Shown here piece after piece: positions 36,356-47,742 of a DNA stretch of 64,000 nt. The stretch covers positions 20,415,307-20,479,306 of the forward strand of contig CM076139.1 in assembly GCA_038025085.1 (NCBI GenBank), in the 5' to 3' direction. A model generated the notes under the pieces. The model was not told where the DNA came from. It searched no databases and was given only the letters and a program-made list of their open reading frames with translations. The stretch's first letter is position 1. Every line of letters begins with the position of its first letter. The position numbers and the translations under genes were made by a program. Source of the stretch: Tetragonia tetragonoides. Its lineage: Eukaryota; Streptophyta; Magnoliopsida; Caryophyllales; Aizoaceae.

Positions 36356-36850
36356 TTCCACGGTCCGCCTTTTCAAGTACATCGCGTAATGTGCAGTGCG
36401 CTATTGTCTCCTAGCGGCAAGAGTCCAACAGTACACAGAAACGTCTCGAGATGTCCGTAGACACCGAGAGAAAGATGGAGGGACGAGTCACGGAAGGGAC
36501 GAAGTTTCGAGTGGGGAGAGACGAGTGTAGTCGTTCAACATGAGGAATCAAATAAATGACAACAAGTTAGAATAATTGATAGCACACACAAAAGACGTGG
36601 AGTTAATCTCGATATCATTCAATATCATGTTTGTCCATAAAGAGGCTCTTAAGGTTTAATACAGCTGACTGGAGTAGACATCAAGTGTGCACAACTCGCT
36701 GGTTATTCACCTCCACAAGGTAAACATTACAAAAGTTTAAATACTATGTCGAACGATCAACATGCAAAAAGCACCCTAAAGACATTTTACAGGTGTGAGT
36801 AAAGTAAAGGAAAGCAAGTAAATACAGGATAAGGAGGGCGGAACCTAATA
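36356..36850 (-). repeat. 5' LTR of the Ty3/gypsy element
   Basis: Partner of 31798-32285, 495 bp. Its inner end reads TTCCACGG where the left copy has TGTCATGG, so the LTR terminus has mutated. Outer end CCTAATA, then the target repeat CTAAG. Confidence 0.92.
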
Positions 36851-37265
36851 CTAAGCCTCACTATTATTAGCAAAACACAGCTGGACTAACCATGGCTTGA
36901 TTTACATTTGTTTGACAACTAGGTGGTTTTCTTATTATATTACTCCACACAAAATGACTTCTATTAGTTGATTTGACTAGCTGATATGAAAAGCTAGTTA
37001 TTATATGGTGGTAAAAAATAAAAAGCACCCTTAAAACATTTTACATGTGCGAATAAAGTAAAAATAGAGGACGAGGAGGGCAGAATCTAACATTAAGCCT
37101 CACTATTAGCAAAACACAGCCGGACTAGTCATGGCTTGATTTACATTTGTTTGGAAACTAGGTGATTTTCTTATTATATTACTCACAAAATTGACTTCTA
37201 TTAGTTGATTTGACTAGCTGATACGAAAAGTTGGTTATTAGATGATGGTAAAAACTAAAAAGGAG
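36766..37265. repeat. 254-bp tandem duplication spanning the LTR border
   Basis: Two units about 254 bp apart: AAAAAGCACCC at 36766 and 37020. Each starts inside the outer end of the LTR (GCACCC, then ACATTTTACA, AATAAAGT- or AGTAAAGT-type, GAGGGC) and runs into flanking host DNA (CCTCACTATTA, AGCAAAACACAGC, GGCTTGATTTACATTTG, TTAGTTGATTTGACTAGCTGAT). The target repeat appears as CTAAGCC in unit 1 and TTAAGCC in unit 2. Confidence 0.9.
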
Positions 37266-38248
37266 TTGTTTACTAATAAAGCCAAATGCTAAACAAAGAA
37301 ATTACACAGTTAACAAATATATAACATTTTTTTCTTAATATCATTTATGTTACTTATTCTCATTAAACTGAAATGAAAATACTTTTGATTTCTTTTTAAT
37401 CACCCATGCATTTGTAAAAAATTTATTATAGCAACTCTTGTGTGAGACTAACTTACAAAAAATTGGGGTCACTTTCAAAAATGTAGGGGTCACTTTTGGT
37501 GAGCAGTGACTTTGTTTCATTGAAAAGTGACCCCCGTCCCACCAAAAGTTACAAAAAGACCGTCTTATAGAAGTTTTGTTTATTTATTATCCCTTCTTGC
37601 TACTTATAATCAAAAAAGATTTTTTTTTTCTTATGGGTACTTATATCATCTCAAAAGAAATGAAAATAATAATATTGCATTTATGACTATCAATGAGATC
37701 ACAACTGAGAAGTCAATTAAATTTAAATTCTGAATCCAATTAGATAACAAACTTTCAATCAAAATTTAGAATTTGTAGACTATACTAAACTATAGCAAAT
37801 TTCAGCAACAATTATTTGGCATAAACCATTAATATTTGAAATTAACAAATTAAGTTAACTAACAAAATTAGAATTGTATTTATTCAATTAAATCAGTAAC
37901 TTTAATTAGCTAAAATAAATCAAGAATTAAATAATCATTCAAATCACTAACTTCCAATCCAGATTAACATCATTGAATTAATCAATTTAAAAAAATTACT
38001 CAATTTTAATCTAAACCCTAGCTTATAAAAACAACCATTAACATTTAAAATTGGGGATCTAGTCATTTATGGTCTAACAAATTTGAATAATACTTGAATT
38101 GAGCCAGCCTGAGTCACCCACTCGTCTAATTTGAATGAGGATAGTCGCCTAATCGCCCTGAAATTTGTCGCCTAAGTCTGTTGCCTACTTTCCTGAATTG
38201 GATGAGGAGAGCCGCGCCAGCCTGAGAGGAGAGGAGAGTTACCAGGCC

Positions 38249-38250
<2 letters not shown>
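37266..38250. other. AT-rich intergenic DNA
   Basis: No gene is supported. It contains one copy of a short foldback repeat (37438-37575, listed separately); 37700-38060 is very AT-rich. Confidence 0.6.
37438..37575 (-). mobile_element. Short MITE-like repeat, family A, copy 1
   Basis: Starts CTTGTGTGAGAC and ends near AGACCGTCTTATAGAAG. Its reverse complement shares AGTGACCCCTACATTTTTGAAAGTGACCCC-type sequence with the copies at about 39560-39640 and 50663-50812. Ends are imperfect inverted repeats. No coding capacity. Confidence 0.65.

Positions 38251-38294
<44 letters not shown>
38251..38294. repeat. GA microsatellite
   Basis: Uninterrupted AG/GA dinucleotides, about 22 repeats. Open frames read across it are artefacts. 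Confidence 0.97.
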
Positions 38295-38299
<5 letters not shown>

Positions 38300-38863
38300 A
38301 AGAAGCGTTGATTTCATTTTTTTCCCATTTTAGTTTGATAAGACCTGCTTTGAAGGGGAAAGAGACTTTTGGTCGTTTTGGATCAGTGTTTGTCCCCCAT
38401 CATCACGCGAGTCTGCTATGTTGTATTTTGTGTCTTTTCCTTTTACCCTTCCCCTTATTAATTATTCTTTGATTTTGTATGGGTGCAATAGAGAAAATGC
38501 CCAAATAATAAGGATGCAAAAGAAAAATTATAAAAGCTTATCTTAACAATTTTTAAAAGTATGGGGTCAACTGACCTCATACCTTTGACCGTGGGTCCGT
38601 CCCTGGTAACCACACCAACCGCAATTGAATGTGCAGAATAGTCCATCTATAAAATTAAAGAAACACACCCAAAAAAAAAAATAACACCACAGCGAAAATG
38701 GCAATAATTGCAATGTTTGCTGGCCAATTTAGCTTGATTTCATGGATTTTTGAGTTTTGATGATGATACCCGAGGAGAGAGAAAGGACATTTGTTAGCCC
38801 AGCTTGCCTATTTTTATTTTTTCCATTTTCTTTCATACTATTTATCAAATATTCAGTGGGTCA

Positions 38864-39475
<612 letters not shown>

Positions 39476-39544
39476 GCTTCCCTTAACATTTGGTGGAACG
39501 AGCGTCACTTTTTTGTGATTCCATAACTTTCGGTGGGACGAGTG

Positions 39545-39640
39545 TCACTTTTTTTGTGAAACACCGGTTACCATTCATTATAAGTGACCCTTACATTTTT
39601 AAATAGTGATCATCTTTACTATGAGTTGGTCTCACCATGA
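39545..39640 (+). mobile_element. Family A repeat, copy 2 (partial)
   Basis: Contains AAGTGACCCTTACATTTTTA, then AATAGTGATC, and ends TGAGTTGGTCTCAC. It matches 50735-50800 closely and lacks a clear left terminus. 39640-39800, just after it, is rich in CGATACG-type words. Confidence 0.65.
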
Positions 39641-40258
39641 TTTTAAAACTCGGCCGATACGTTGCATGTCGGACGTATCGTAACGTTTTTTCAGGAGGCC
39701 GATACGAGTTTTGGCGTTTTGAATTGTAACGGGAGATTTCAAGACAAGATCCCCGTATCGCGTTTGGGACGTTACCAGCTTTATACATCCGAAACGGCCG
39801 TTACTTTTCAGAAAAATAAAAAATAAAAACACTTTTCTACGAATCTTATCTACTGGCAAAAAAAAAAGCAAAGGGAAGAGAAAAGAAAGTAAGGACAACC
39901 ACAATCCACAATTCCACAACTCAAAAAAGACACAGCAGCAAGAAGCTCATATTCCAGATTAAGAAAATTCAAGAGTACTTTGCAAAACTCACCAAATTAT
40001 TTCGAAAATTTACATGCAATTTCATTTGCATTCAAAAAATTGTAGGGAATGGGTAAAAAATTGTAGGGAATGGGTAAAACTTATTAGATCTGGAGCAATA
40101 AACATATAATCGCTATTGTAGATCTGTATGAGTTTTTTTTCCTCTGTTTCGAAATCCCTTTGAGCGAATTCACTGTTCCGAAAACCCTTTGAAATATTGA
40201 GATGGGTTTTTCTTTTTGTTTTAGTTTGAGTTTTTCATGGATTTTGTCTCTGTAATTT

Positions 40259-40260
<2 letters not shown>

Positions 40261-40337
<77 letters not shown>
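40261..40337. repeat. GA microsatellite, about 38 repeats
   Basis: Pure GA array. 39800-40880 otherwise holds no gene that I can support. Confidence 0.97.
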
Positions 40338-40341
<4 letters not shown>

Positions 40342-40888
40342 AGGTGATTTGGTTTTTTGGAGAATAATAAACGTGATTTGTGGGGAATTGGGGATGGGTT
40401 AAAGGGGTTGTTATTTAGTATGAGTTTATTTGTTGTTTAGTTTAAAGTGGGTTAAACGTGAAATCGTGAATCTAGTAATAGTGATAGTGATGCTTCTTTT
40501 TTCTTTTTGTTTTTATTGGGTCGTGATACTAAATGTGATATGTTTGTTATTTAATATGGGTCTAGTGATACTAAACGTTATATTTAATTTTACCAGGTAT
40601 GAGTTAGTACTTTATATTACCGAGAACATGCTTATTAAACGTTTGTTTTTTATGGGTTTATATCTCGGGATTCCATTTGTTTATATTGAGTTTTACTTTA
40701 TAAACTTATACATTATATTAAACGTTATTTTGAATATGCTTAAAACTAAATAAAATTAGGTGGTTAATTGATCCCATATTGAGCATTTTACATTTGAGAT
40801 AATTAATACTGTACTTTTTTTTTTGATAATCTTGTTTGAGGTCTATTAACAAATAAATATAATTGGGTGTTTATTTGTGTAGATAAAA

Positions 40889-43800
40889 ATGTTACATGAC
40901 GGAAAAGAAGGAGGTATTGCTTGGAAATTCGGTAAAATAATTATTGGTACTAAGCGTAAAGTTGAATTTAATTTGTGTGGGAAAATTATCAATGGTGGAA
41001 TTACAAGACTAAAGGAGCATATAGCACACAAAAAAGTTATGAAGCCTCATGTGATAAAGATTCCTATGATATGATAAAAGAAATGTCTTCTCATCTCATG
41101 GATTATAAACACAACAAAAAAAAAAAAAAAAAAAAACGAAGATGGATCGGAAATTGGAGGAACAATTGAACAAATCATATATGGTATCAATCGTAATAAA
41201 CTTGATGAGGATGAGGATGAGGATGGGGATGATGAGCGACAAATGGCATATGCAAGACATCAAAGTAGGATACAACATAAACATGAATATTATGGACAAC
41301 AATATAGATCACATGACCAATTTGAAGATGGGGGAGGTAGTGGTGTATTTCATGATGTCTCAGTCCCACGCATGTCACGTTCTGCTATTGTTCGAGAGGT
41401 TAGATCTAAAGGAGTTAGACGACCCAAATCAAATAAAAGAGCTTCAACATCAACTTCTGGACCGAGAGCCTATGAGATAGAGGTTGCAAAAGATCGAGAA
41501 AAAAAAAAAGTAAAGAAAGATTGGTTGTAGTTGGCTTAAGATTGCAAAAAGCAAATTGATAACTGCTTGTGGGAAGTGGATGCTGGATACTAATCAACCA
41601 TTTAGAGCGATTGAGTCTGTTTATACTAACCCACTCATGGATACTATTCGTCAGTATTCTAATGTCCGAGCTCCATCTACTTATGACATAGCAGAGTTAA
41701 TGATATACTTATTTATTTATAAATTTTTTGTGAGTATATTATTTACAATGAGTGTTATTATTTCAATATTTATGGAAAGATCAATATCATAATCAGTTGA
41801 TCATTTATTATTTGTATACTTTTTTCATACAGGTCTATCTTCCCAAAGAATCCAAGCAAATGAAAATGTACATTGAATCATTTGCACACGTTTGGAAAGA
41901 AAAGGGGTGTCACTATAATGTGTGATGGTTGGTCAAGTCCAACCCATATGCACATCATCAATTTTCTGGTGTATTCTATCAAGGGCACTGTTTTTCATAA
42001 GTCGGTTGATACTTTGAACATTCAACAAAAGATGCCAACTACTACTCCAAGCTCATAAAAAAAGTAGTTGATGATATTAGTAAAGATAAGGTTGTTCAAG
42101 TGGTGACCGACAATGCTTCGGCTATGAAAGAGGCTGGTAAGCAATTAATGGAAGTGTGCCCAAATTTATATTGGTCTGGTTGTGCAGCTCATGGTTTGGA
42201 TCTTCTTTTGGAGGATATTGGTAATAAAAAAGAAGAAGAGTGTAAATGCAGTGATAACCAAAGTAAAGAAGATCACCCAATTTATATACAAATATGACTG
42301 GGCGGTCAATCACATGAAGAAATTTATCGACAATAGAGAGCTTATTCGTCCAACCATCACAAGATTTGCCGCACAATTTGTGATGCTCGAGAGTGTTATG
42401 AAGTATGAGAAAGGCCTACAAGACATGTTTGATTCAAGTAATTGGTTAGGTTCTAGATATGGGAAGTTCACTGATGATTTGGTTGTAGAAGTACGTGACC
42501 TTTTGTGCAAGAACCCATCTAGAGAGGTCTGTGATTTTTGGTCCAAGCAAGTGATATATTAAAAGTGAAAGAGCCAATTGTAAAAGTTTTGAAATTAGTT
42601 GATGGTGATGTGGAACCTACTATGGGGTTTATCTATGAGGCTATGCAATGATACAAGTTGGCCATCAAGAAAAATTGTGTCTCCTACAGAAGTTAGTGGA
42701 AGATGATTGAAAAGTGATGGAATTTCCAGCTACATACAGATTTACACGCGGCGGGTTATTATTATTATTGTTGTTGTTATTATTATTATTATTGTTATTA
42801 TTTTTAGTTTTATTGTTTTTATTGTCTTTATTGTATTTATTGTTGTTATTATTATTGTTCTTCTTATTATTATTATTATCATTGTTAATGATAAATGATA
42901 TTATTGTTTTATTAAAGTTTCTACTTTAATCCCCAATATTTGTTTGATGATCATTCAATGGATAATGAAATCAAGAATGGGGTTAAAAATGTGATTGAAA
43001 AATTAGAGCCGGACATAGACAAACAAATTAGAGCCCACCAACAGGTAAACATAATAAATTTGTGAGTGCCTAACCTGCAAAAATGTTGGATATTCTTTAT
43101 ACTATGATATATATCACACACTTATTTAATGCATATGTTTATCTATGGTGAGAAGTATGATAGTTTTGGTAGTGTCACGGCTCAAGCTGGAATATCTAAA
43201 ATGAATCCAGGTAATAATATATTTATACATGTCATATACTTTAGATCACTTAATAAATCAATTCAATATAAAATAATAACTAACATAATATTAACCACAC
43301 TTATTAATAATTTTTTGCAGCAACATGATGGTTAACTTTTGGTCAGAGTGCTCCTGAACTCCAACGCATCGATGTTCGAGTGTTAGTCAAACTACTTCTT
43401 CGTCAAACTGCGAAAGAATTTGGAGTATGTGGAGCTTAGTTCACACCAAGATAAGAAATCGGTTGAAGTACAAAATACTCCATACAATTGTCTACATTAG
43501 ATATAATATGAAGTTGAAGGAGAGGCATTTGAAGAGAAGGAGCAGGGAAGAGATCAATTCTACTTTGATCCAATTAATTTGGATTATATTTTTTTATGGT
43601 GATGACTATTGAATGATTGCTTGGAAGAAATAGAGGAACTTGTGTTTGGAGATGATGACTTTGAATGGATGAACATGGATGGTGATGGTGGTTGTGAGCG
43701 TGCTAACCCTGTTATTAACATTGAGGATGATGGTAGCAGCGTATTGAGTGCAAGTCTATCATATCGTTACAGTGTTGACCGTGAAGATTGTAGTCATAAA

Positions 43801-44150
43801 ACTTCAGCTTCGACCCCACCAAATACAGACGATGATGATGAAAGTGGGGATGGAGATGAAGTTCGTCCTGTTTGTCACGGACATATGTCAAGTGATAATT
43901 ATCATGGGGAACAATTCGCCCATTCTCCGGGTCATGAAGTTCAAAGGAGAGGTACCCAATCTTCCTCACACCACACTAACACATATGAAAGGCGTAGACG
44001 GGGTAAAAGCCCAACTGCTCAAAATGAATTAGATGACGCATCTTGGAATGGTTCACATTTTATGGGGTATGGATCAAGTGAAGGAAGAAATTGGGCGTTG
44101 GGATACCATATATCTGCTCCCACATTAATTCTATCAATCCAACACGTTTG
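40889..44150 (+). pseudogene. hAT transposase (BED finger, DUF659, dimerisation), decayed
   Basis: hAT transposases cut and paste DNA elements. In order: a BED-like start (40889-41070: KEGGIAWKFGK, FNLCGKIINGGITRLKEHIA); a DUF659 region (41880-42010: KRGVTIMCDGWSSPTHMHIINFL, then FHKSVDT in the +2 frame); VVTDNASAMKEAG and YWSGCAAHGLDLLLEDIG (42095-42230); WAVNHMKKFIDNRELIRPTITRFAAQF (42295-42380); NPQYLFDDHSMDNEIKNGV (42930-42985); and C-terminal dimerisation blocks (WWLTFGQSAPELQRIDVRVL about 43330; HTKIRNRLKY about 43440). Acidic tail FGDDDFEWMNMDGDGG at 43650. Several frameshifts and stops, plus a trinucleotide array inside the coding region. Terminal inverted repeats were not identified. 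Confidence 0.85.
42756..42900. repeat. TTA/TTG trinucleotide array within the hAT gene
   Basis: A run of TTA, TTG and related triplets about 140 bases long, splitting the hAT coding sequence between a HAAG-type and an FNPQYLF block that are normally adjacent. Read as protein it gives meaningless Ile/Val or Leu runs. Confidence 0.9.
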
Positions 44151-44905
44151 ATAAACTTCTTACACCTCCACATCAAACAGATTTGGAGGAGTAAGTAGGT
44201 TTTATTCTAATCATGATACTTACTATCGTGATAATGTCCAAATCCTCAACCATGGAACCATTAACTATGGTGGTGTGCACTATCATCAACCAACTACTCA
44301 CAACATTAGCTCCAATCCAAATGTAGAAAATCCAAATTGGAGGGGCGGCAGGTTCTTTCTTCTTTGGGGACCAAGGAGGAAATCACGGTACCAACAATGA
44401 CAATATCAACCAAGATCCTCCACGTCACTCATTTTGGTATGGAGTTTCTCATATCAGTACTATTTTTATGTTATTGCGTAAGTAAGACTTTCTCTAGAAA
44501 TTTTTACGAATCCACGTTTGTAATAATTAAATGTTCTACATATTTGTTGTTATGAGATTTATTTTTGTACAAATGTGTGAACTATTATTATACCATTTAG
44601 ATTACTATTTTTTACTATTATTGTGCTCCTATAATTCAATATTGTTTAACTACCAAAATATTAATTTTTTTTTTTAACAAAACATAAATAAAAGTTTAAT
44701 AAAACACACCAAAATCCCACCAAGCAAACCCACCCACTCGCCTCTTCAAAATTCCCGCCCAGCAACCCCCCTTCAACATTCCCACCCAAACCCCTTAGAA
44801 TTCTGCCCAGCAAAAACCAGTCTCCATCCCTTCATATTCCCGCCAAATCCAAACCCCTCCCCCATTTGACCTTTTCAAAGCCCCAGGTTCCCACCCAAAC
44901 CTTAA

Positions 44906-45100
44906 GGGCATGCTTTTTTAGACTGAAAATTGGATACTGAAAACTGAAAAAAAGTGGAAAAAACTGGAACTTTTAACTGGAAACTGGAACAAACTGGAAA
45001 AAATGGAGAAAACTGGAACTTATTGGAAAAAACTGGAACTTAATGGAAAAAACTGGAACTTACTGGAACTTTTGCATTTATGAATTTTTTTTATCTTGGG

Positions 45101-45183
<83 letters not shown>

Positions 45184-45279
45184 TAATTAAAATAAATAAT
45201 AATAATACTACTAATAATAATCATAAAAAATAATTATAATAATAATATTAATAGAATGAAATTAAACTATTATTATTAC

Positions 45280-45375
<96 letters not shown>

Positions 45376-45681
45376 GCTCAAACGGGTACATCAATTTGGG
45401 ACGGATGGAGTAGATAATAAAAAATGGGCATTTTTCAAAAGTGATTTAAAAATATACGCAATTTATATTTATTATTATTATTATTTTAATAAAGAATACT
45501 TAATTACTATATTTATTCTGTCAAAATATTAAATTGAGAATAACTGAAACAAACTGGAGAAAACTGAAAGAAACTGGAACAAACTGGAGAAAAGTAGAAC
45601 AAACTGAAATTTTTAACTGGAAATTGGACAAAACTGGAACAAACTGGAAAAAATTGGAATCCAGTCTAGAAAAACATGCCC
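44906..45681. mobile_element. Tourist-type (PIF/Harbinger) MITE with TAA target duplication
   Basis: Terminal inverted repeats: GGGCATGCTTTTTTAGACTG at 44906-44925 and its near complement CAGTCTAGAAAAACATGCCC at 45662-45681. TAA flanks both ends (44903-44905 and 45682-45684). GGGCATG-type ends plus a TAA target are typical of PIF/Harbinger MITEs. The interior has many copies of a 10-12 base AAACTGGAAC word (44935-45075 and 45540-45660) and a large AAT/ATT core. Length 776 bp. Confidence 0.85.
45100..45375. repeat. AAT array followed by ATT array (hairpin-forming)
   Basis: 45102-45181 is AAT repeats and 45264-45375 is ATT repeats, so the two arms can pair as a long A/T hairpin around an irregular 80-base centre. 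Located within the MITE. Just after it, TTGGGACGGATGGAGTA (about 45396-45412) resembles a Stowaway MITE end. Confidence 0.9.
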
Positions 45682-45689
45682 TAAGCCCT

Positions 45690-46725
45690 CCTCTCAAAAT
45701 TCCGCCCAAACACAAACCCACCCCCCCTTCTCTCTATGTCCCATCTCTCTCTCTCTCTTTTCCTTCCAAGCTCCTAACAATCACCCACCTAATCTTGACC
45801 TTTAATTTCAATCCCAGGTAATTTTCTATAACTTAATCTTTTAATCTCCAATAATTTTTAGTTTGTTCCAAAAACTTATTATTATTATTATTATTATTAT
45901 TCCTGTTTTAAATTTTGTTTGGTATTTTCAAGTTTGAAGATACATGATGAAATTAAAGTTGGGGGGAAGACCTAGAGAAGGAAAAAAATTCAAGAACACT
46001 CCGATGTTAGCAGGTTTATTTCTCATCCTCATTCAATTAGTTCATAACTTCATATTGATTCATTTGTATTTTTTTTATATTTTTGTTTAAAATCCAATTA
46101 TATTGACTACTTATGGAATTAGGGTATAATTTAATAGCTTTAGATTATTTAGAGTATTTTTAGTATTAATTATACAAACACAAAAAGTAAAGTTGCGATA
46201 TATCGATACCTCGACGACCGTGACGCTCATTTTGAGTCTTAATTCTATTGCTTTAGGCTTCTAGATTCATCATTTCATGACTCTAAGTATTAAATACCAT
46301 AAAAATACCTCTAAATAAAAATCAAGTCGCAACAACCACATCACAGTCCACGATGCCGTTATTCATCCGCTACCGCGACAACCCAATCATTCCCAAGTTC
46401 GTGACCGCGACCGCTATTTCGAACCATAAATCCTACACAAAACTTACTCATTATAATAATTGCATAGCCTACCATTTAATGTATTTTTTCCTAACTACTA
46501 CCATAATGAATATATACATTGTTAGAAATTCTGCCGACGTGGGAATCATATGGCTTAACATTTGGCATAGGCAATTAGTTCAAAAATATTGCGTCCTCAA
46601 GGTTCATTGTTTGGCAATGGAGGGGCCACAGCGTTATTATCTTGTGGTGGGAATGTCTTTCCCTTCAACTCTCGCCTTCTGATATCCCTTGCTTACATAT
46701 CTACAGTTCATATGGTCCTACTCTC
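45690..46725. other. Intergenic DNA upstream of the AAF-like gene
   Basis: No gene is supported. It contains a short ATT array (45877-45900). Confidence 0.5.
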
Positions 46726-46729
46726 TTTC

Positions 46730-46732
<3 letters not shown>

Positions 46733-46776
<44 letters not shown>
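46733..46776 (+). promoter_or_regulatory. CT-rich leader of the AAF-like gene
   Basis: A pure CT array of about 22 repeats, followed 30 bases later by a good donor (TTCACAG, then GTTAGT at 46810) whose plausible acceptor is TTCTGCAG ending at 47578. It is probably in the 5' untranslated exon, so a 5'-UTR intron of about 770 bases (46810-47578) is inferred. Pyrimidine-rich stretches are common near plant transcription starts. Confidence 0.5.
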
Positions 46777-46780
<4 letters not shown>

Positions 46781-47742
46781 GGTTTCTCCTCTTTATCCAT
46801 TCTTCACAGGTTAGTCATTGAATTCTACTTCTCTATTTGCTGATCTGAATTTCTTTCTTACTAGTATGATTTTACTTATGGTTCCTTACTTTATTGCTGC
46901 TGTTTGTTGGTATTTTATATTTTTATGTGGAAAGGGACTAAACAACCAAATGGGTTTCTTGCTTATAAATATAATCATGCGTGTTTTAAGTATATATGGA
47001 TGTTACTTATGGAATGCTCTAAAGTCTGAAACCAATGGTAGAGTGCTGGCCGGTTAAAAGGGTGTTTTATTTAAGGATTTTATTTTGGGGGGTTTCTTGT
47101 TTTAAGTTTTGGGCTTAAAATTGAATGAATTTGCAATTTAACATATACTGGAGATGATTTGACCAAATTTTCTTTCATGCTCCCCCTGTCTAGATGAAGT
47201 AGTTACTTTTGTGCTATAAGTTTGAACTAGTGACTATTGATGAATAAGAATAATCTAGTATTTCAGACCACATTTGATTCATATTGAGTTATTGATGATA
47301 ACCTGTGATTATCATGTATCAAAGCAAGAGAAATGATAAGACCATTGTCAGCTTTATTGATATGAAGAATTCTATATTGTACATAGTTACCATATTGTGG
47401 ATAACAAGAATAGTGTTGGAAACGGGTTGATCTGAACTAGGAGCCTAATCATTGTAATTATGGAATCAGGATACAAGTATCAATACTTAGTAAATGAAAT
47501 AATGTTCATTATTGTGAAGAGGAAGTTGTTTAACTTCGTACGAAGAGAGTGCTTACGGGGGTATATTTGTTTCTGCAGTTCAGCAGTAGCCGAGCATCAT
47601 GTTCTTCTGATTGTGTCATATTATATTTGAAGCGTACATGAGTAGACTGGAGTCGTTACTCTGGCAGTGTAACTTGTTCTAGCAGGAGCTTCCACGAACG
47701 AAATGCCACACCACGCCATCGGCTTCACCTTCTGATCACTAC

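Larger units (their letters stand above)
31798..36850 (-). mobile_element. Complete but inactive Ty3/gypsy retrotransposon
   Basis: Two direct LTRs (31798-32285 and 36356-36850) are flanked by the identical 5-bp target duplication CTAAG (31793-31797 and 36851-36855). On the minus strand, a primer binding site just inside the right LTR and a purine tract just inside the left LTR fix the orientation. Coding remnants run in the order gag, protease, RT, RNase H, integrase, the Ty3 order, and resemble chromovirus-type pol. Total length is 5053 bp. Multiple frameshifts and stops are present, and no chromodomain is recognised. Confidence 0.93.

Noticed and set aside
42707..42929. Ile/Val- or Leu-rich membrane-like frames
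   Set aside because: Readings of the TTA/TTG array inside the hAT pseudogene.
43609..44151. Acidic 180-residue frame as an independent gene
   Set aside because: It follows in order from the hAT dimerisation blocks and matches the acidic C-terminal tail of those transposases.
46353..47057. Frames upstream of the AAF-like gene
   Set aside because: They lie in the leader, the CT array and the inferred 5'-UTR intron.
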